Positions 52,512-61,535 of a DNA stretch of 64,000 nt are shown here, in pieces. The notes under the pieces were generated by a model. It was not told where the DNA came from and did no database searches. It saw only the letters and a program-made list of their open reading frames with translations. The DNA lies in NCBI RefSeq assembly GCF_000499785.1, contig NZ_HG726020.1, positions 1,158,316 through 1,222,315 on the forward strand, given 5' to 3'. A program made the position numbers and the translations under genes. How positions within the stretch are numbered: position 1 is the stretch's first letter; each line of letters begins with the position of its first letter. This stretch comes from Bacteroides neonati (GTDB taxonomy: Bacteria > Bacteroidota > Bacteroidia > Bacteroidales > Bacteroidaceae).

Positions 52512-54461
52512 ATGATGAATTACCGTAACTATATAAAACTAGGTTTACTGGCAGCAGCTTTTACGCTGACCGGTACTACCTTCACTTCGTGTCAGGACGA
52601 TATCTTTGTCGGCTCGGAAAATGCCGGTATATTTGATAACGTCAACGGCACATACGGATATGTAAGAAACATGGGCGGAGCACGCGAGCTGGCAACCATC
52701 GAACTCTTTGGTTCAGGCACCGGCACCGGTCAGCTGTTCTTTGAACTCTCAGAGGCAAGTGCCACCGCAGTCGATGTAAAGTTGAAGGTAGATGCTGCCG
52801 CATTAGAGGCATACAATAAGGCCAACAACACATCGTATGAGATGTATCCGGCTGCACAGGTATCACTCAGCAACGGAGGCATTGCCTCGGTTGCTGCCAA
52901 TGCAACTCAATCGGGTGTGATCGATGTTACCGTTCAATCGGGCGGAACTCCGGGAACGCTCTACGCACTTCCTATTGCTGCCGAGGTAAGCAGCAACGGC
53001 GTGAAGATGTCGCAAAACAATCAAAGTTACATCTTCCTGGTGAAACCGATGGGTGCTATTCCCAGCTCGGACAAGGGAACAGGAATCAAAGCGATTTGCT
53101 ACATCGAGGTGAACGATGAAAACATCCTCAATGCCGGTGAATACACCATGAAGTCGAGCGGAAAACCTTTCTTCGATGTGGTCAATATCTTTGCAGCCAA
53201 CATCAATTACAACAAAGAAAAAGGAAGCGTATATGTGAATTGCAATGACAATGTTTCGTATATCCTAAAGAATGCAGACAAATTCATCCGCCCCTTGCAA
53301 GCCAAGGGTATTAAGGTGTGTCTGACCATTCTGGGCAACCACGACGAAGCCGGTATTGCCAACCTAACCACCGAAACCGCTGCTGCCTTAGCGAAAGAGT
53401 TGAAAAACTATGTAGATATCTACGGACTCGACGGTATCGACTTCGACGATGAGTATTCGAACTACAAGAATCCTCCCAGCCCCGGCTTCGATGTACCTTC
53501 CAACGCAGGTTCGGCTCGCTTGGTCTATGAGTGTCGCAAGGTGATGCCCGATAAGATTCTTTCGTTCTACGACTGGAACCTATATCCAAACGGCACCATC
53601 GATGGTCAGCCCATCGGCAATGCACTCGACTATATGTATTATGGCGGATATGGCTCTTACCGCGCCAACGGCAATGACAAAATTACCGGCTTAACGAAAG
53701 AGAAATACTGTCCTTACTCCATCAGTTTGAACTATGCAGCCAGCGATGGAGGCTTTGATGTAGCCAACGTAGAGCGTTTGCGTAAAGAGGGTTATGGCAT
53801 TCAGATGTTCTACAACCTCAAAGCAAGAGACTACGATTACAGCGCTGCCTTTAATCAATTCGGCAATATTCTGTTCAACGACGATGTAGAATGGAGCGGA
53901 CGTGTTTTTGAAAAAACAGCTCCACAGGGCGAAATCAACATCCCTAGCTACCAGTCGTATATCGGCACATGGACATTGACCGCTGCACAATCACTCTACT
54001 GGTACACACCGGGACCTTGGTGGGACTGGAAGAGCGAACCGGTAACCTATACGCTTAGAATTGAAGAGAATGTACCCAACGAAAGCTACCTTGTATATGG
54101 CTGGGGCAACCAAAACGACCTTCCGTTTGTAATGAACTACAACAAATATGGTCGCGTAGAGATCAACCTGCCTCAAACATTGACCGAGAAGACTTCGACG
54201 GGCAACGTAGACTGGCAGATGGTATCACGCTTCTCGTACAGCTTCAGAGCCAATCAGTTTACAACCAAAGCAGTAACTCCCGCCTTCTCCGGTTTGATTA
54301 AGAAAGATGGCTCTTTCAGCATCAAAGGATTGAAATCGGTAAGAACACCGATCAAGACGATGGCTCCGATCCACGTCTCATCGACAGGTACTATCGGCGA
54401 TATCAAGGGAGGCTTGTATCAGGATGTTGCTTATGAACCGTATACATTGAAAAAGAAGTAA
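52512..54461 (+). CDS. GH18 endo-beta-N-acetylglucosaminidase with DUF1735 domain
   Basis: This 649-residue lipoprotein has lipobox ending TSC (Cys27) and then QDD, a good surface-export signal. The N-terminal DUF1735 domain (about 50-195) precedes a GH18 barrel (about 200-490). The catalytic motif DGIDFDDEY is complete, with general acid Glu314 and supporting aspartates. It resembles EndoBT-3987 of B. thetaiotaomicron, which cuts between the two core GlcNAc residues of high-mannose N-glycans. The C-terminal part (about 490-649) is beta-rich and may bind glycan. A strong hairpin follows the gene. Confidence 0.93.
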   Translation: MMNYRNYIKLGLLAAAFTLTGTTFTSCQDDIFVGSENAGIFDNVNGTYGYVRNMGGARELATIELFGSGTGTGQLFFELSEASATAVDVKLKVDAAALEAYNKANNTSYEMYPAAQVSLSNGGIASVAANATQSGVIDVTVQSGGTPGTLYALPIAAEVSSNGVKMSQNNQSYIFLVKPMGAIPSSDKGTGIKAICYIEVNDENILNAGEYTMKSSGKPFFDVVNIFAANINYNKEKGSVYVNCNDNVSYILKNADKFIRPLQAKGIKVCLTILGNHDEAGIANLTTETAAALAKELKNYVDIYGLDGIDFDDEYSNYKNPPSPGFDVPSNAGSARLVYECRKVMPDKILSFYDWNLYPNGTIDGQPIGNALDYMYYGGYGSYRANGNDKITGLTKEKYCPYSISLNYAASDGGFDVANVERLRKEGYGIQMFYNLKARDYDYSAAFNQFGNILFNDDVEWSGRVFEKTAPQGEINIPSYQSYIGTWTLTAAQSLYWYTPGPWWDWKSEPVTYTLRIEENVPNESYLVYGWGNQNDLPFVMNYNKYGRVEINLPQTLTEKTSTGNVDWQMVSRFSYSFRANQFTTKAVTPAFSGLIKKDGSFSIKGLKSVRTPIKTMAPIHVSSTGTIGDIKGGLYQDVAYEPYTLKKK

Positions 54462-54501
54462 ACGACGAACCGTACTTCTCAAAGAATAACTTTTAGCAAT
54501 C

Positions 54502-54560
54502 ATCCCCTTACTTGCTCCTGTTTTCGTTGCGAAAACAAGGACCGGGTAAGGGGATTTTTA
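54502..54560 (+). terminator. Long hairpin between the GH18 and GH97 genes
   Basis: ATCCCCTTAC (54502-54511) pairs with GTAAGGGGAT (54546-54555), and inner arms around a TTTTC/GAAAA step also pair. A T tract follows. The GH97 ATG is at 54572, so the hairpin is in its leader. It could end the operon or attenuate readthrough. Confidence 0.8.
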
Positions 54561-54571
54561 TTCAAAATCAA

Positions 54572-56584
54572 ATGAAAACATCTCTCGCTTTTGTAGCTGC
54601 ATTGCTACTTTTCTTCAGCGCTTGTACCGCTGATAGGCCGACCGAAGTCAGCTCGCCCAATGGAGCGATCAGGCTTTCGTTCTGTTTGGCCGACAGTGGT
54701 CGTATGACCTATCAGGTGGCCGTCAATGACTCAGCCTTTATCCTCCCCTCTGCATTGGGTTTTGAGGCGCGCAACGGAGTGAATCTGTCCGACGGATTCA
54801 AAGTGACCGCAACCGACTTCTCCTCGAAAGACACCACTTGGACACAACCCTGGGGAGAAAATAAATCAATACGCGAGCATTACAACGAAATGACGGTGCA
54901 CCTGAAGAATGCAGCCCAAACCCACCTAACCATGCGCTTTCGCCTTTTCGACGACGGACTGGGCTTCCGTTACGAATACCGGGTGCCGGGTGTCGACAGC
55001 CTGTTTGTGATGAACGAGCTGACTTCCTTCAACCTGGCCAACGACGGAACCTCATGGTCTATTCCGGCCAACTTCGACACCTACGAATTGCTTTACCGCA
55101 CCCTGCCCATCAGCCGGGTAGAGAATGCCAATACACCGATTACCTTTAAAACAACGCAAGGGGTATATGCCAGCATTCACGAAGCGGCGTTGACCAACTT
55201 TCCCGAAATGACCTTGAAACATACCGATCGCAACGGATTCAAGTCCGAACTGGCTTCGTGGCCCGACGGCGTGAAAGCCCGTTTTGCCGGAGGAAACTTC
55301 AACACGCCTTGGCGCACCATACAGATAGCCCCCAAAGCAGTGGGGCTGATCAATTCGGGACTCATTCTAAACCTGAACGAACCTTGCGCACTGACCACTA
55401 CCGACTGGATACGCCCGATGAAATACGTCGGCATCTGGTGGGGAATGCATTTAGGAGTCGAAAGCTGGATCATGGACGAACGCCACGGTGCCACCACGGC
55501 CAATGCCAAACGATACATTGACTTTGCAGCAGCCAACAACATCGAAGCCGTACTATACGAGGGATGGAACCAAGGTTGGGAGAGCTGGGGAAGCATGCAA
55601 ACATTCGACTATACCAAGCCTTATGCCGATTTCGATATCGACGAAATCACCCGTTATGCCAAAGAGAAAGGGATACAGATTATCGGTCATCACGAAACCG
55701 GAGGCAATATACCGAACTACGAACAACAGCTCGACAAGGCTTACCAATGGTATGCCGACCGGGGCATTCATGTGGTAAAAACGGGATATGCCGGTGGTTT
55801 CCCCAACGGACATTCGCACCACGGACAATACGGCGTGCAGCATTACCGCAAGGTGGTCGAAACAGCCGCTCGCTACCATACTACGCTCGATGCGCACGAG
55901 CCTATCAAGGATACCGGCATACGCCGTACCTATCCGCACATGATGACGCGCGAAGGAGCCCGCGGCATGGAGTGGAACGCATGGAGCGAAGGAAACCCTC
56001 CCGAGCATCATGAAGTGCTTCCTTTTACCCGCTTGCTGGGCGGACCGATGGATTATACACCCGGAACGTTTGATATCCTGTTCGATAAGACGCGCCATTC
56101 ACCCCGTCGCAAAAAGTGGAACGACCAAGACAAAGGCAATAGCCGGGTGAACACAACATTGGCTAAACAACTGGCCAACTGGGTGATTCTTTACTCGCCC
56201 TTGCAAATGGCTTCGGACATGATTGAGAATTATGAAGGACATCCCGCTTTCCAATTCTTCCGCGATTTTGATCCCGACAGTGATTGGTCGCAGGCATTGG
56301 CAGGCGAACCGGGCGAATTTGTAGTAGTGGCACGCCGAGCCAAACAAAACTACTTTCTGGGAGCATCGACCAACGAAGAGGCACGCACAGTGATTATCAA
56401 ACTCGACTTTCTCGAAAAAGGAAAACGATATAAAGCCGTTATTTATGCCGACGGAAAAGATGCGGATTGGAAAACCAATCCTACTTCCTATCAAATAAAG
56501 GAGCGAATGGTAACGGCCAATGACAGCCTGAGTATCGTGATGGCCAAAGGCGGAGGACAAGCTGTTTCGTTCATGCCGATATAA
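54572..56584 (+). CDS. GH97 glycosidase, SusB-type (inverting alpha-glucosidase)
   Basis: This lipoprotein of about 670 residues has lipobox SAC (Cys18). GH97 has an N-terminal beta-sandwich, a central barrel and a C-terminal sandwich. The segment LDAHEPIKDTGIRRTYP contains Glu443, and REGARGMEWNAW has Glu461 and Glu467. These fit the inverting SusB pattern. In alpha-galactosidase members the nucleophile is an Asp in VDFMD, and here the segment is VKTGYAGGFPNG. It is therefore more likely an alpha-glucosidase and could remove terminal glucose from N-glycans. ATG 54572 is preferred over a TTG at 54512 that lies in the upstream hairpin. Confidence 0.92.
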   Translation: MKTSLAFVAALLLFFSACTADRPTEVSSPNGAIRLSFCLADSGRMTYQVAVNDSAFILPSALGFEARNGVNLSDGFKVTATDFSSKDTTWTQPWGENKSIREHYNEMTVHLKNAAQTHLTMRFRLFDDGLGFRYEYRVPGVDSLFVMNELTSFNLANDGTSWSIPANFDTYELLYRTLPISRVENANTPITFKTTQGVYASIHEAALTNFPEMTLKHTDRNGFKSELASWPDGVKARFAGGNFNTPWRTIQIAPKAVGLINSGLILNLNEPCALTTTDWIRPMKYVGIWWGMHLGVESWIMDERHGATTANAKRYIDFAAANNIEAVLYEGWNQGWESWGSMQTFDYTKPYADFDIDEITRYAKEKGIQIIGHHETGGNIPNYEQQLDKAYQWYADRGIHVVKTGYAGGFPNGHSHHGQYGVQHYRKVVETAARYHTTLDAHEPIKDTGIRRTYPHMMTREGARGMEWNAWSEGNPPEHHEVLPFTRLLGGPMDYTPGTFDILFDKTRHSPRRKKWNDQDKGNSRVNTTLAKQLANWVILYSPLQMASDMIENYEGHPAFQFFRDFDPDSDWSQALAGEPGEFVVVARRAKQNYFLGASTNEEARTVIIKLDFLEKGKRYKAVIYADGKDADWKTNPTSYQIKERMVTANDSLSIVMAKGGGQAVSFMPI

Positions 56585-56614
56585 ACTGCTTGGGTTCATA
56601 CAAGCGGTCTATAT

Positions 56615-56662
56615 GAAAAAAGGATCTTCTTGCCGGCCTTACCGCCAAGAAGATCCTTTTTT
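56615..56662. terminator. Bidirectional terminator
   Basis: A-rich AAAAAGGATCTTCTTG pairs with CAAGAAGATCCTTTTTT at either side of a short loop. It gives T tracts on both strands between convergent genes. Confidence 0.85.
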
Positions 56663-56675
56663 ATATTCGGATAGT

Positions 56676-57497
56676 TTAATCAAATTTAATCTCCTGCACC
56701 CGATAAACCGAGACTCCCTCGGGAAGTGCTACCGGACAGATAGCAGTCACATCTTCGACCAGATCAAGAGAAACAGGCCTGAAATCACGAGTTAGTAAAG
56801 GTAGTCCACTAGGTCTAAAATACAGGTACTCCTTATTATTGTATGCGAAAAAGTAACCCGTTACCTCTTTACCTTCCATATTAACGGTCTTCTTCTGTTC
56901 ATACATCCCGATAATAGGTGCAATAGCCGCATCATTAGAATATATCAACAAGCGACCTTTCTCTAAAGGATCGCTCCATGTTACGGGATAAAGCTCGTAG
57001 CGACCTCCTATCCCTACAGGATACGTATTTTTAAATGCTTCTTCGGTCTCTGCTTTCTGCGAAACGCTTACCGCACCCTTAATCACGATACCTACTTTAG
57101 AGACTCTCCAAGTGTCTTTATATTCACCCACCCATACTTTGAGCATGGCACGCCTCCCACTACCGTCTTTTACAGTAATAACAGACTCTCCAATCTTTTT
57201 TTGGGTCAGGCGGAGGCGGGCATATCCGTTAGACTTCTCCTCCACCCCGGCATAAACCACGTCTTCGTTGCTGTTGTGAGTTACAGTATAATCACCGTCT
57301 CCACCATCAATACCTTTGAAAATTGTTTTAGGGCCTATCGTATAAAGCACTGCACTAGAGCTAATATTAGTATAGATTCCCGGCTCGGTAGTAGGCTCTT
57401 CACCAGTAAAGAATACAATATCCCGGTAATTCTTTTCACAAGAAGTCGATAGCAATAAACACCACACACATGCGATAAAAAGATAAAAATGCTTCAT
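56676..57497 (-). CDS. Hypothetical lipoprotein
   Basis: I do not recognise this 273-residue protein. It has a lipobox ending STSC (Cys20), then EKNYRDIV. The body is beta-rich, with Gly/Asp loops (GGDGDYTVTH) and a second half with LPLLTRDFRPVSLDLV. It stands alone and convergent to the GH97 gene, with its own promoter box at 57551-57558. The ATG at 57497 is preferred over a TTG two codons upstream. A role in the cell envelope is all that can be inferred. Confidence 0.75.
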   Translation of the reverse strand: MKHFYLFIACVWCLLLSTSCEKNYRDIVFFTGEEPTTEPGIYTNISSSAVLYTIGPKTIFKGIDGGDGDYTVTHNSNEDVVYAGVEEKSNGYARLRLTQKKIGESVITVKDGSGRRAMLKVWVGEYKDTWRVSKVGIVIKGAVSVSQKAETEEAFKNTYPVGIGGRYELYPVTWSDPLEKGRLLIYSNDAAIAPIIGMYEQKKTVNMEGKEVTGYFFAYNNKEYLYFRPSGLPLLTRDFRPVSLDLVEDVTAICPVALPEGVSVYRVQEIKFD

Positions 57498-57550
57498 AGT
57501 CAATCAGTTTTTTAATCCGGTTATTATTATTTTTAAGGTATATGCTGCAA

Positions 57551-57558
57551 CAAAGATA
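57551..57558 (-). promoter_or_regulatory. -7 box for the hypothetical lipoprotein
   Basis: The minus strand reads TATCTTTG, 53 bp upstream of ATG 57497. The 22-bp repeat array lies 212 bp further upstream. Confidence 0.5.
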
Positions 57559-57770
57559 TAAATTCCTACAAATAAAAGCACCATTTACTCATTTATTTTA
57601 CTGATAAACAAACAATTACCATCTTTTGTTCTTAAAGGGGCAATAGTAACGGTTTCGATCTGAAAAAACACCGTATTCATTCAAGGCAAAAGAGCTGTAA
57701 GCTTTGTATAGAATAACCGATATATAACTGCTTCGCCCTGATTAGTTATCTGTATTCTCTCTATCATTTT

Positions 57771-57852
57771 CATTGTCGTCTTGCAATGCGACCATCGTCG
57801 GGTTGCAAGACGACAATGGTCGCGTTGCAAAGCGATGATCGTCGGCATGCAA
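57771..57852. repeat. 22-bp tandem repeats with internal dyads
   Basis: Three full 22-base units (57787-57808, 57809-57830, 57831-57852) and a partial one (57771-57786) each end in TGCAA. The two best units hold the dyads CGAC-CATC-GTCG and CGAC-AATG-GTCG, and the third has a degenerate version. It is GC-rich in an AT-rich gap between recD and the lipoprotein gene. Confidence 0.75.
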
Positions 57853-57970
57853 GCCGACCACCCAAACTATTAACAAAAGATAGTTAAAGAATACCACCCA
57901 TGCAGATAGCTATCAGAAGAGATACGTGTAACTTATCCGAGTTTTGCATCGCTGAGAATCGATCATCTGT

Positions 57971-59389
57971 TTAGAGAATCTGGCTTGGGGGGTAGTTAAC
58001 CAGATACAGGGTGTTCGTGGCACGTGTAAAGGCGGTGTAGAGCCAGCGAAAGTAATCGGGTGTAAGGAACTCATCGGTCATATAGCCTTGATCGAGAAAG
58101 ACGTTTTGCCATTGTCCGCCTTGCGCTTTGTGGCAAGTAATGGCATAGGCATACTTTACCTGTAGGGCATTGTAGTGCGGATCGGCCTTCATCTTCTTCA
58201 TCCGGTCGCGCTTATTGCCGATGTCGGCGTAATCCTCAAGTACGGCATAGAACAGGCGATCGTTATCGGCCTTGGGCAAGGCTGGCGCATCGGTACTGAG
58301 CGCATCGAGCAAGAGGTCGGCCTCTAATTCAAAGTCGTTCTGATCGGGAAAGGAGAGCTGCACGGTAGCAAAGCGGAATCCGTACATCTCGCGCGTGCGC
58401 CGCACCCTGCGCACTACGGCAACTTCGCCGTTGGCGATAAAATCCATCTCCTTATACGACTCCGTCCAGTAATAATTATTCTTAGCTACCATGAGCATGT
58501 CGCCCGTATTGAGCTCGTCTTCGCGGTAAAGAATTTGCGCTCGGATACCTTTATTATAAATATTGGCTCGTTTGTTGGAACGGCACACCACAATGGTTTC
58601 ATCCATACCGTCTTTTTCGTAGCAAGTGGTCAGGGTTTCAATCAGCTCATCGCCCGGAACAACCCGTATGTCGGCAAACCCGCTTATCTTGAAGCGAGGC
58701 AATGCCGAACATTCGTCGGCCGCAATGAGTTTGCGCAATTCGGTTGCATTCCACAAGATACCCGAGTCTTGTACCTGCCGCACCACTTGCGTAAGGTCGA
58801 CCTCCTTTACCTCCAATCCATAGCCCTTAAGAGCCTCTGTGTATAGTGCGGGACTCTGCTCCTCGCCTACGGGAGGAAGCTGAGCCGTATCGCCCATGAG
58901 TAGCAGTCGGCACCCCACACCCGAATAAACAAACTGTATCAAATCGTCGAGCAAACGACCGGTACCGAAGAGTGAGCCCGAAAGCCCCTCGTTCGAAATC
59001 ATCGAGGCCTCATCGACTATAAATAAGGTATGTGCCGAAAGGTTGTCATTGACCGAGAAGTTTGTTACCTCGTTCGAAAAAGACTGCTGTCTGTATATCT
59101 TCTTGTGAATGGTAAATGCCGGATGCCCCGCGTAAGTAGAAAATACCTTGGCAGCACGTCCCGTAGGTGCAAGCAGCACAGCTTTTTGTTGCAGTTTATC
59201 CATTGTCTTGACCAAGGCTCCTACCAGTGATGTTTTGCCCGTTCCGGCATAGCCACGCAGCACAAAAACAGCCTCATTGCCCGTCGACAGGAGGAACTCC
59301 GAAAGAGATTTCACAGCTATTTCTTGCTCAAAAGTTGGTTGGTAAGGAAAATTTTCCTTAATTTGCCTTTCTAAATAGTTATTTATCAT
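57971..59389 (-). CDS. RecD-like ATP-dependent DNA helicase
   Basis: This 472-residue superfamily 1 helicase has an AAA_30-type N-terminal part with Walker A GYAGTGKTS (about 46-54) and Walker B FIVDEASMI (about 123-131). GDTAQLPPVG and VVCRSNKRAN (motif IV region) follow, and the C-terminal UvrD_C2 part has AITCHKAQGGQW. It resembles RecD of the exonuclease V alpha type and RecD2 helicases, but it is short and has no visible extra N-terminal domain. It probably works in DNA repair. It is divergent from the pilin-like gene and its own promoter is unclear. Confidence 0.9.
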   Translation of the reverse strand: MINNYLERQIKENFPYQPTFEQEIAVKSLSEFLLSTGNEAVFVLRGYAGTGKTSLVGALVKTMDKLQQKAVLLAPTGRAAKVFSTYAGHPAFTIHKKIYRQQSFSNEVTNFSVNDNLSAHTLFIVDEASMISNEGLSGSLFGTGRLLDDLIQFVYSGVGCRLLLMGDTAQLPPVGEEQSPALYTEALKGYGLEVKEVDLTQVVRQVQDSGILWNATELRKLIAADECSALPRFKISGFADIRVVPGDELIETLTTCYEKDGMDETIVVCRSNKRANIYNKGIRAQILYREDELNTGDMLMVAKNNYYWTESYKEMDFIANGEVAVVRRVRRTREMYGFRFATVQLSFPDQNDFELEADLLLDALSTDAPALPKADNDRLFYAVLEDYADIGNKRDRMKKMKADPHYNALQVKYAYAITCHKAQGGQWQNVFLDQGYMTDEFLTPDYFRWLYTAFTRATNTLYLVNYPPSQIL

Positions 59390-59441
59390 TTTTGTACGAG
59401 AAAAAAGCTCTCGGAACTATTGAACTTAAATTTATTTATTT

Positions 59442-59449
59442 TATTTTTG
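59442..59449 (+). promoter_or_regulatory. -7 box for the pilin-like gene
   Basis: TATTTTTG matches TAnnTTTG, 35 bp upstream of the ATG at 59485. Confidence 0.5.
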
Positions 59450-59484
59450 CGCTACGAATATAAACTAAAAAAAACATATTTATC

Positions 59485-60171
59485 ATGAAAACAGCATTTA
59501 ATATCGTATTAGGCCTATGCGCTGTTGCCTTAGTGTACATTTGCTATGCCAGCATCATGGGTCCGATCGATTTCGAAAACGCCAAAAAACACAGAGAAAG
59601 AGCGGTTATCGGTCGATTAATTGACATCCGTAAAGCACAAATGGAGTACCGCACGCTTCACAAAGGACAGTACACAGCTAGTTTCGACTCATTAATCGAG
59701 TTTGTAAAAACTCAGAAACTACCTTTCGTATCTAAAGAGGGCGTTTTAAGTGATAAGCAGCTGGAAGATGGTATGACTGAAAGAAAGGCCATGGCCTTGA
59801 TCAATAAGGCAAAGAAAACCGGCAACTGGAAAGAGGTTGAAGCAGCAGGTTTGATGAACTTCAAACGTGATACTTTGTGGGTAGCTGTTATGGATACTAT
59901 TTTCCCCAGCGGTTTCAACGCCGACTCTATGCGTTATGTTCCGTTCGGTGGCGGTGCACAATTCGAAATGGCTATCAAAAACGATACAGCTAAATCGGGT
60001 GCTCCTATCTTCTTGTTCGAAGCAAAAACTCCTTACGACACTTACTTGAATGGTCTGAACAAGCAAGAAATTGCTAACTTGAAAGACGTTCAAACAAAAT
60101 TAGGAAAATACTGCGGTTTGATGGTAGGTTCTATCGAAGTACCAAACAACGGTGCAGGTAACTGGGAATAA
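59485..60171 (+). CDS. Conserved hypothetical protein, pilin-like N-terminus
   Basis: This 228-residue protein has an N-terminal membrane segment (about 5-25). A helical stretch follows, RAVIGRLIDIRKAQMEYRTL, then GQYTASFDSLIEFV. This layout (hydrophobic helix followed by IRKAQ-x-Y-x-GQY) resembles pseudopilin-type proteins of type II secretion, although no prepilin cleavage site is clear. I do not recognise the family for certain. It is the first gene of a probable operon with DUF3822 (11 bp gap) and rsmD. Confidence 0.75.
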   Translation: MKTAFNIVLGLCAVALVYICYASIMGPIDFENAKKHRERAVIGRLIDIRKAQMEYRTLHKGQYTASFDSLIEFVKTQKLPFVSKEGVLSDKQLEDGMTERKAMALINKAKKTGNWKEVEAAGLMNFKRDTLWVAVMDTIFPSGFNADSMRYVPFGGGAQFEMAIKNDTAKSGAPIFLFEAKTPYDTYLNGLNKQEIANLKDVQTKLGKYCGLMVGSIEVPNNGAGNWE

Positions 60172-60182
60172 TTTCATACAGA

Positions 60183-60980
60183 ATGATGCCCGAAAGAGCA
60201 ATGATCGAAACGATTGACTATAGTAAATCGGAACAATACACACTATCCATCCGTCTGAGTACGGATGGATTTTCTTTTTCTATCTATAATCCGATACACG
60301 ATAGTACGCTCTCTTTCTTCGAGAAGGAGATAGACGCTTCATTGTCGCTTACAGCCAACCTAAAGCAAGCTTTCCGCGAACTGGAATTTCTGAACCATCC
60401 GTACAAACGGGTCAACATTCTGGTCACAGGCAAGCGTTTTACACTGGTTCCTCTGGAGCTTTTCGAAGACGATCAGGCAGAGATACTCTTTCATTACAAC
60501 CATCCGTATCGGGAGAACGAAACGATACAATACAACATCCTGAAAACACACAACTTGGTGGTTATCTTCGGTATGGATCGAAGTGCTTATGCTTTCTTGA
60601 ACGAACAGTATCCCCATGCCCGCTTCTATTCGCAAGTCAGTCCGCTGACCGAATATTTTGCCGTGAAAAGCCGGTTGGGAAACAGTAAAAAGCTATACGC
60701 CTCTCTGCGCAACGGTGCCATCGACCTGTATTGCTACGAGAAAGGACATCTCTTGCTTGCCAACTCTTTCGAATGCAAGCAAACCGAAGACCGTGTTTAC
60801 TACCTACTCTATGTATGGAAGCAGTTGGAGTTCGACCAGGAGCGCGACGAGCTACACCTCACCGGACTACTGAGTGACAAAGAAGCACTGGTGAAAGAAT
60901 TACGTAAATTCATCCTTCAGGTATTTATCATGAATCCTGAAACTAATATTGATATGCAAGCCCTATTAACATGCGAGTAA
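60183..60980 (+). CDS. DUF3822 family protein
   Basis: This 265-residue soluble protein has no signal peptide. The start YSKSEQYTLSIRLSTDGFSF and the middle VTGKRFTLVPLELF match DUF3822. Its fold is reminiscent of actin-like or sugar-kinase ATPases, but no clear nucleotide motif is seen. The function is unknown. Its last 10 bp overlap the start of rsmD, which suggests translational coupling. Confidence 0.85.
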   Translation: MMPERAMIETIDYSKSEQYTLSIRLSTDGFSFSIYNPIHDSTLSFFEKEIDASLSLTANLKQAFRELEFLNHPYKRVNILVTGKRFTLVPLELFEDDQAEILFHYNHPYRENETIQYNILKTHNLVVIFGMDRSAYAFLNEQYPHARFYSQVSPLTEYFAVKSRLGNSKKLYASLRNGAIDLYCYEKGHLLLANSFECKQTEDRVYYLLYVWKQLEFDQERDELHLTGLLSDKEALVKELRKFILQVFIMNPETNIDMQALLTCE

Positions 60981-61504
60981 TCAGCGGAATATATAAAAGA
61001 AGAAGGTTCGATGTACCTAGAACATTTAAGGCACGCCCTACAACGGACTTCGCCAAAGAAAATCTGTTCAACGTATTATCCAACTACATTGATTTTGAAG
61101 AGGTAGAGACGGCCCTCGATCTTTTTGCCGGTACCGGAAGTATCAGCATCGAGTTGGTTTCTCGTGGTTGCGGCCGGGTAATCAGTGTTGAAAAAGAAGG
61201 TGCACACCACGCCTTTATCTGCAAAGTGATGCAGGAGGTAAAAACGGATAAGTGCCTGCCCATTCGCGGTGATGTATTTAAGTTCATCAATGGCAACCGC
61301 CAGCAATTCGACTTCATCTTTGCCGATCCTCCGTACGACCTCAAAGGTCTGGAAACGATTCCCGAACTGATCTTCAAGAATAACTTGTTAAAAGAGGATG
61401 GCTTGTTTGTATTGGAGCATGGCAAGCAGGACAACTTTGAGGATAATCCTCACTTTGTGGAAAGAAGAATTTATGGAAGTGTGAATTTCTCTATATTCAG
61501 ATAA
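60971..61504 (+). CDS. rsmD: 16S rRNA (guanine966-N2)-methyltransferase RsmD
   Basis: This 177-residue enzyme methylates G966 of 16S rRNA with SAM. The motifs RVISGIYKRRRFDVP, the SAM-binding ALDLFAGTGSISIELVSRG (about 39-57) and the catalytic FADPPYDLKG (about 116-125) are complete. The length is normal. Its start overlaps the preceding DUF3822 gene by 10 bp. Confidence 0.96.
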   Translation: MRVISGIYKRRRFDVPRTFKARPTTDFAKENLFNVLSNYIDFEEVETALDLFAGTGSISIELVSRGCGRVISVEKEGAHHAFICKVMQEVKTDKCLPIRGDVFKFINGNRQQFDFIFADPPYDLKGLETIPELIFKNNLLKEDGLFVLEHGKQDNFEDNPHFVERRIYGSVNFSIFR

Positions 61505-61535
61505 AGCAACAGGCTTCGTTCTTTGTTCGTGAACA

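Noticed and set aside
57771..57852. CRISPR-like repeats near recD
   Set aside because: The 22-bp units abut directly, with no spacers and no cas genes.
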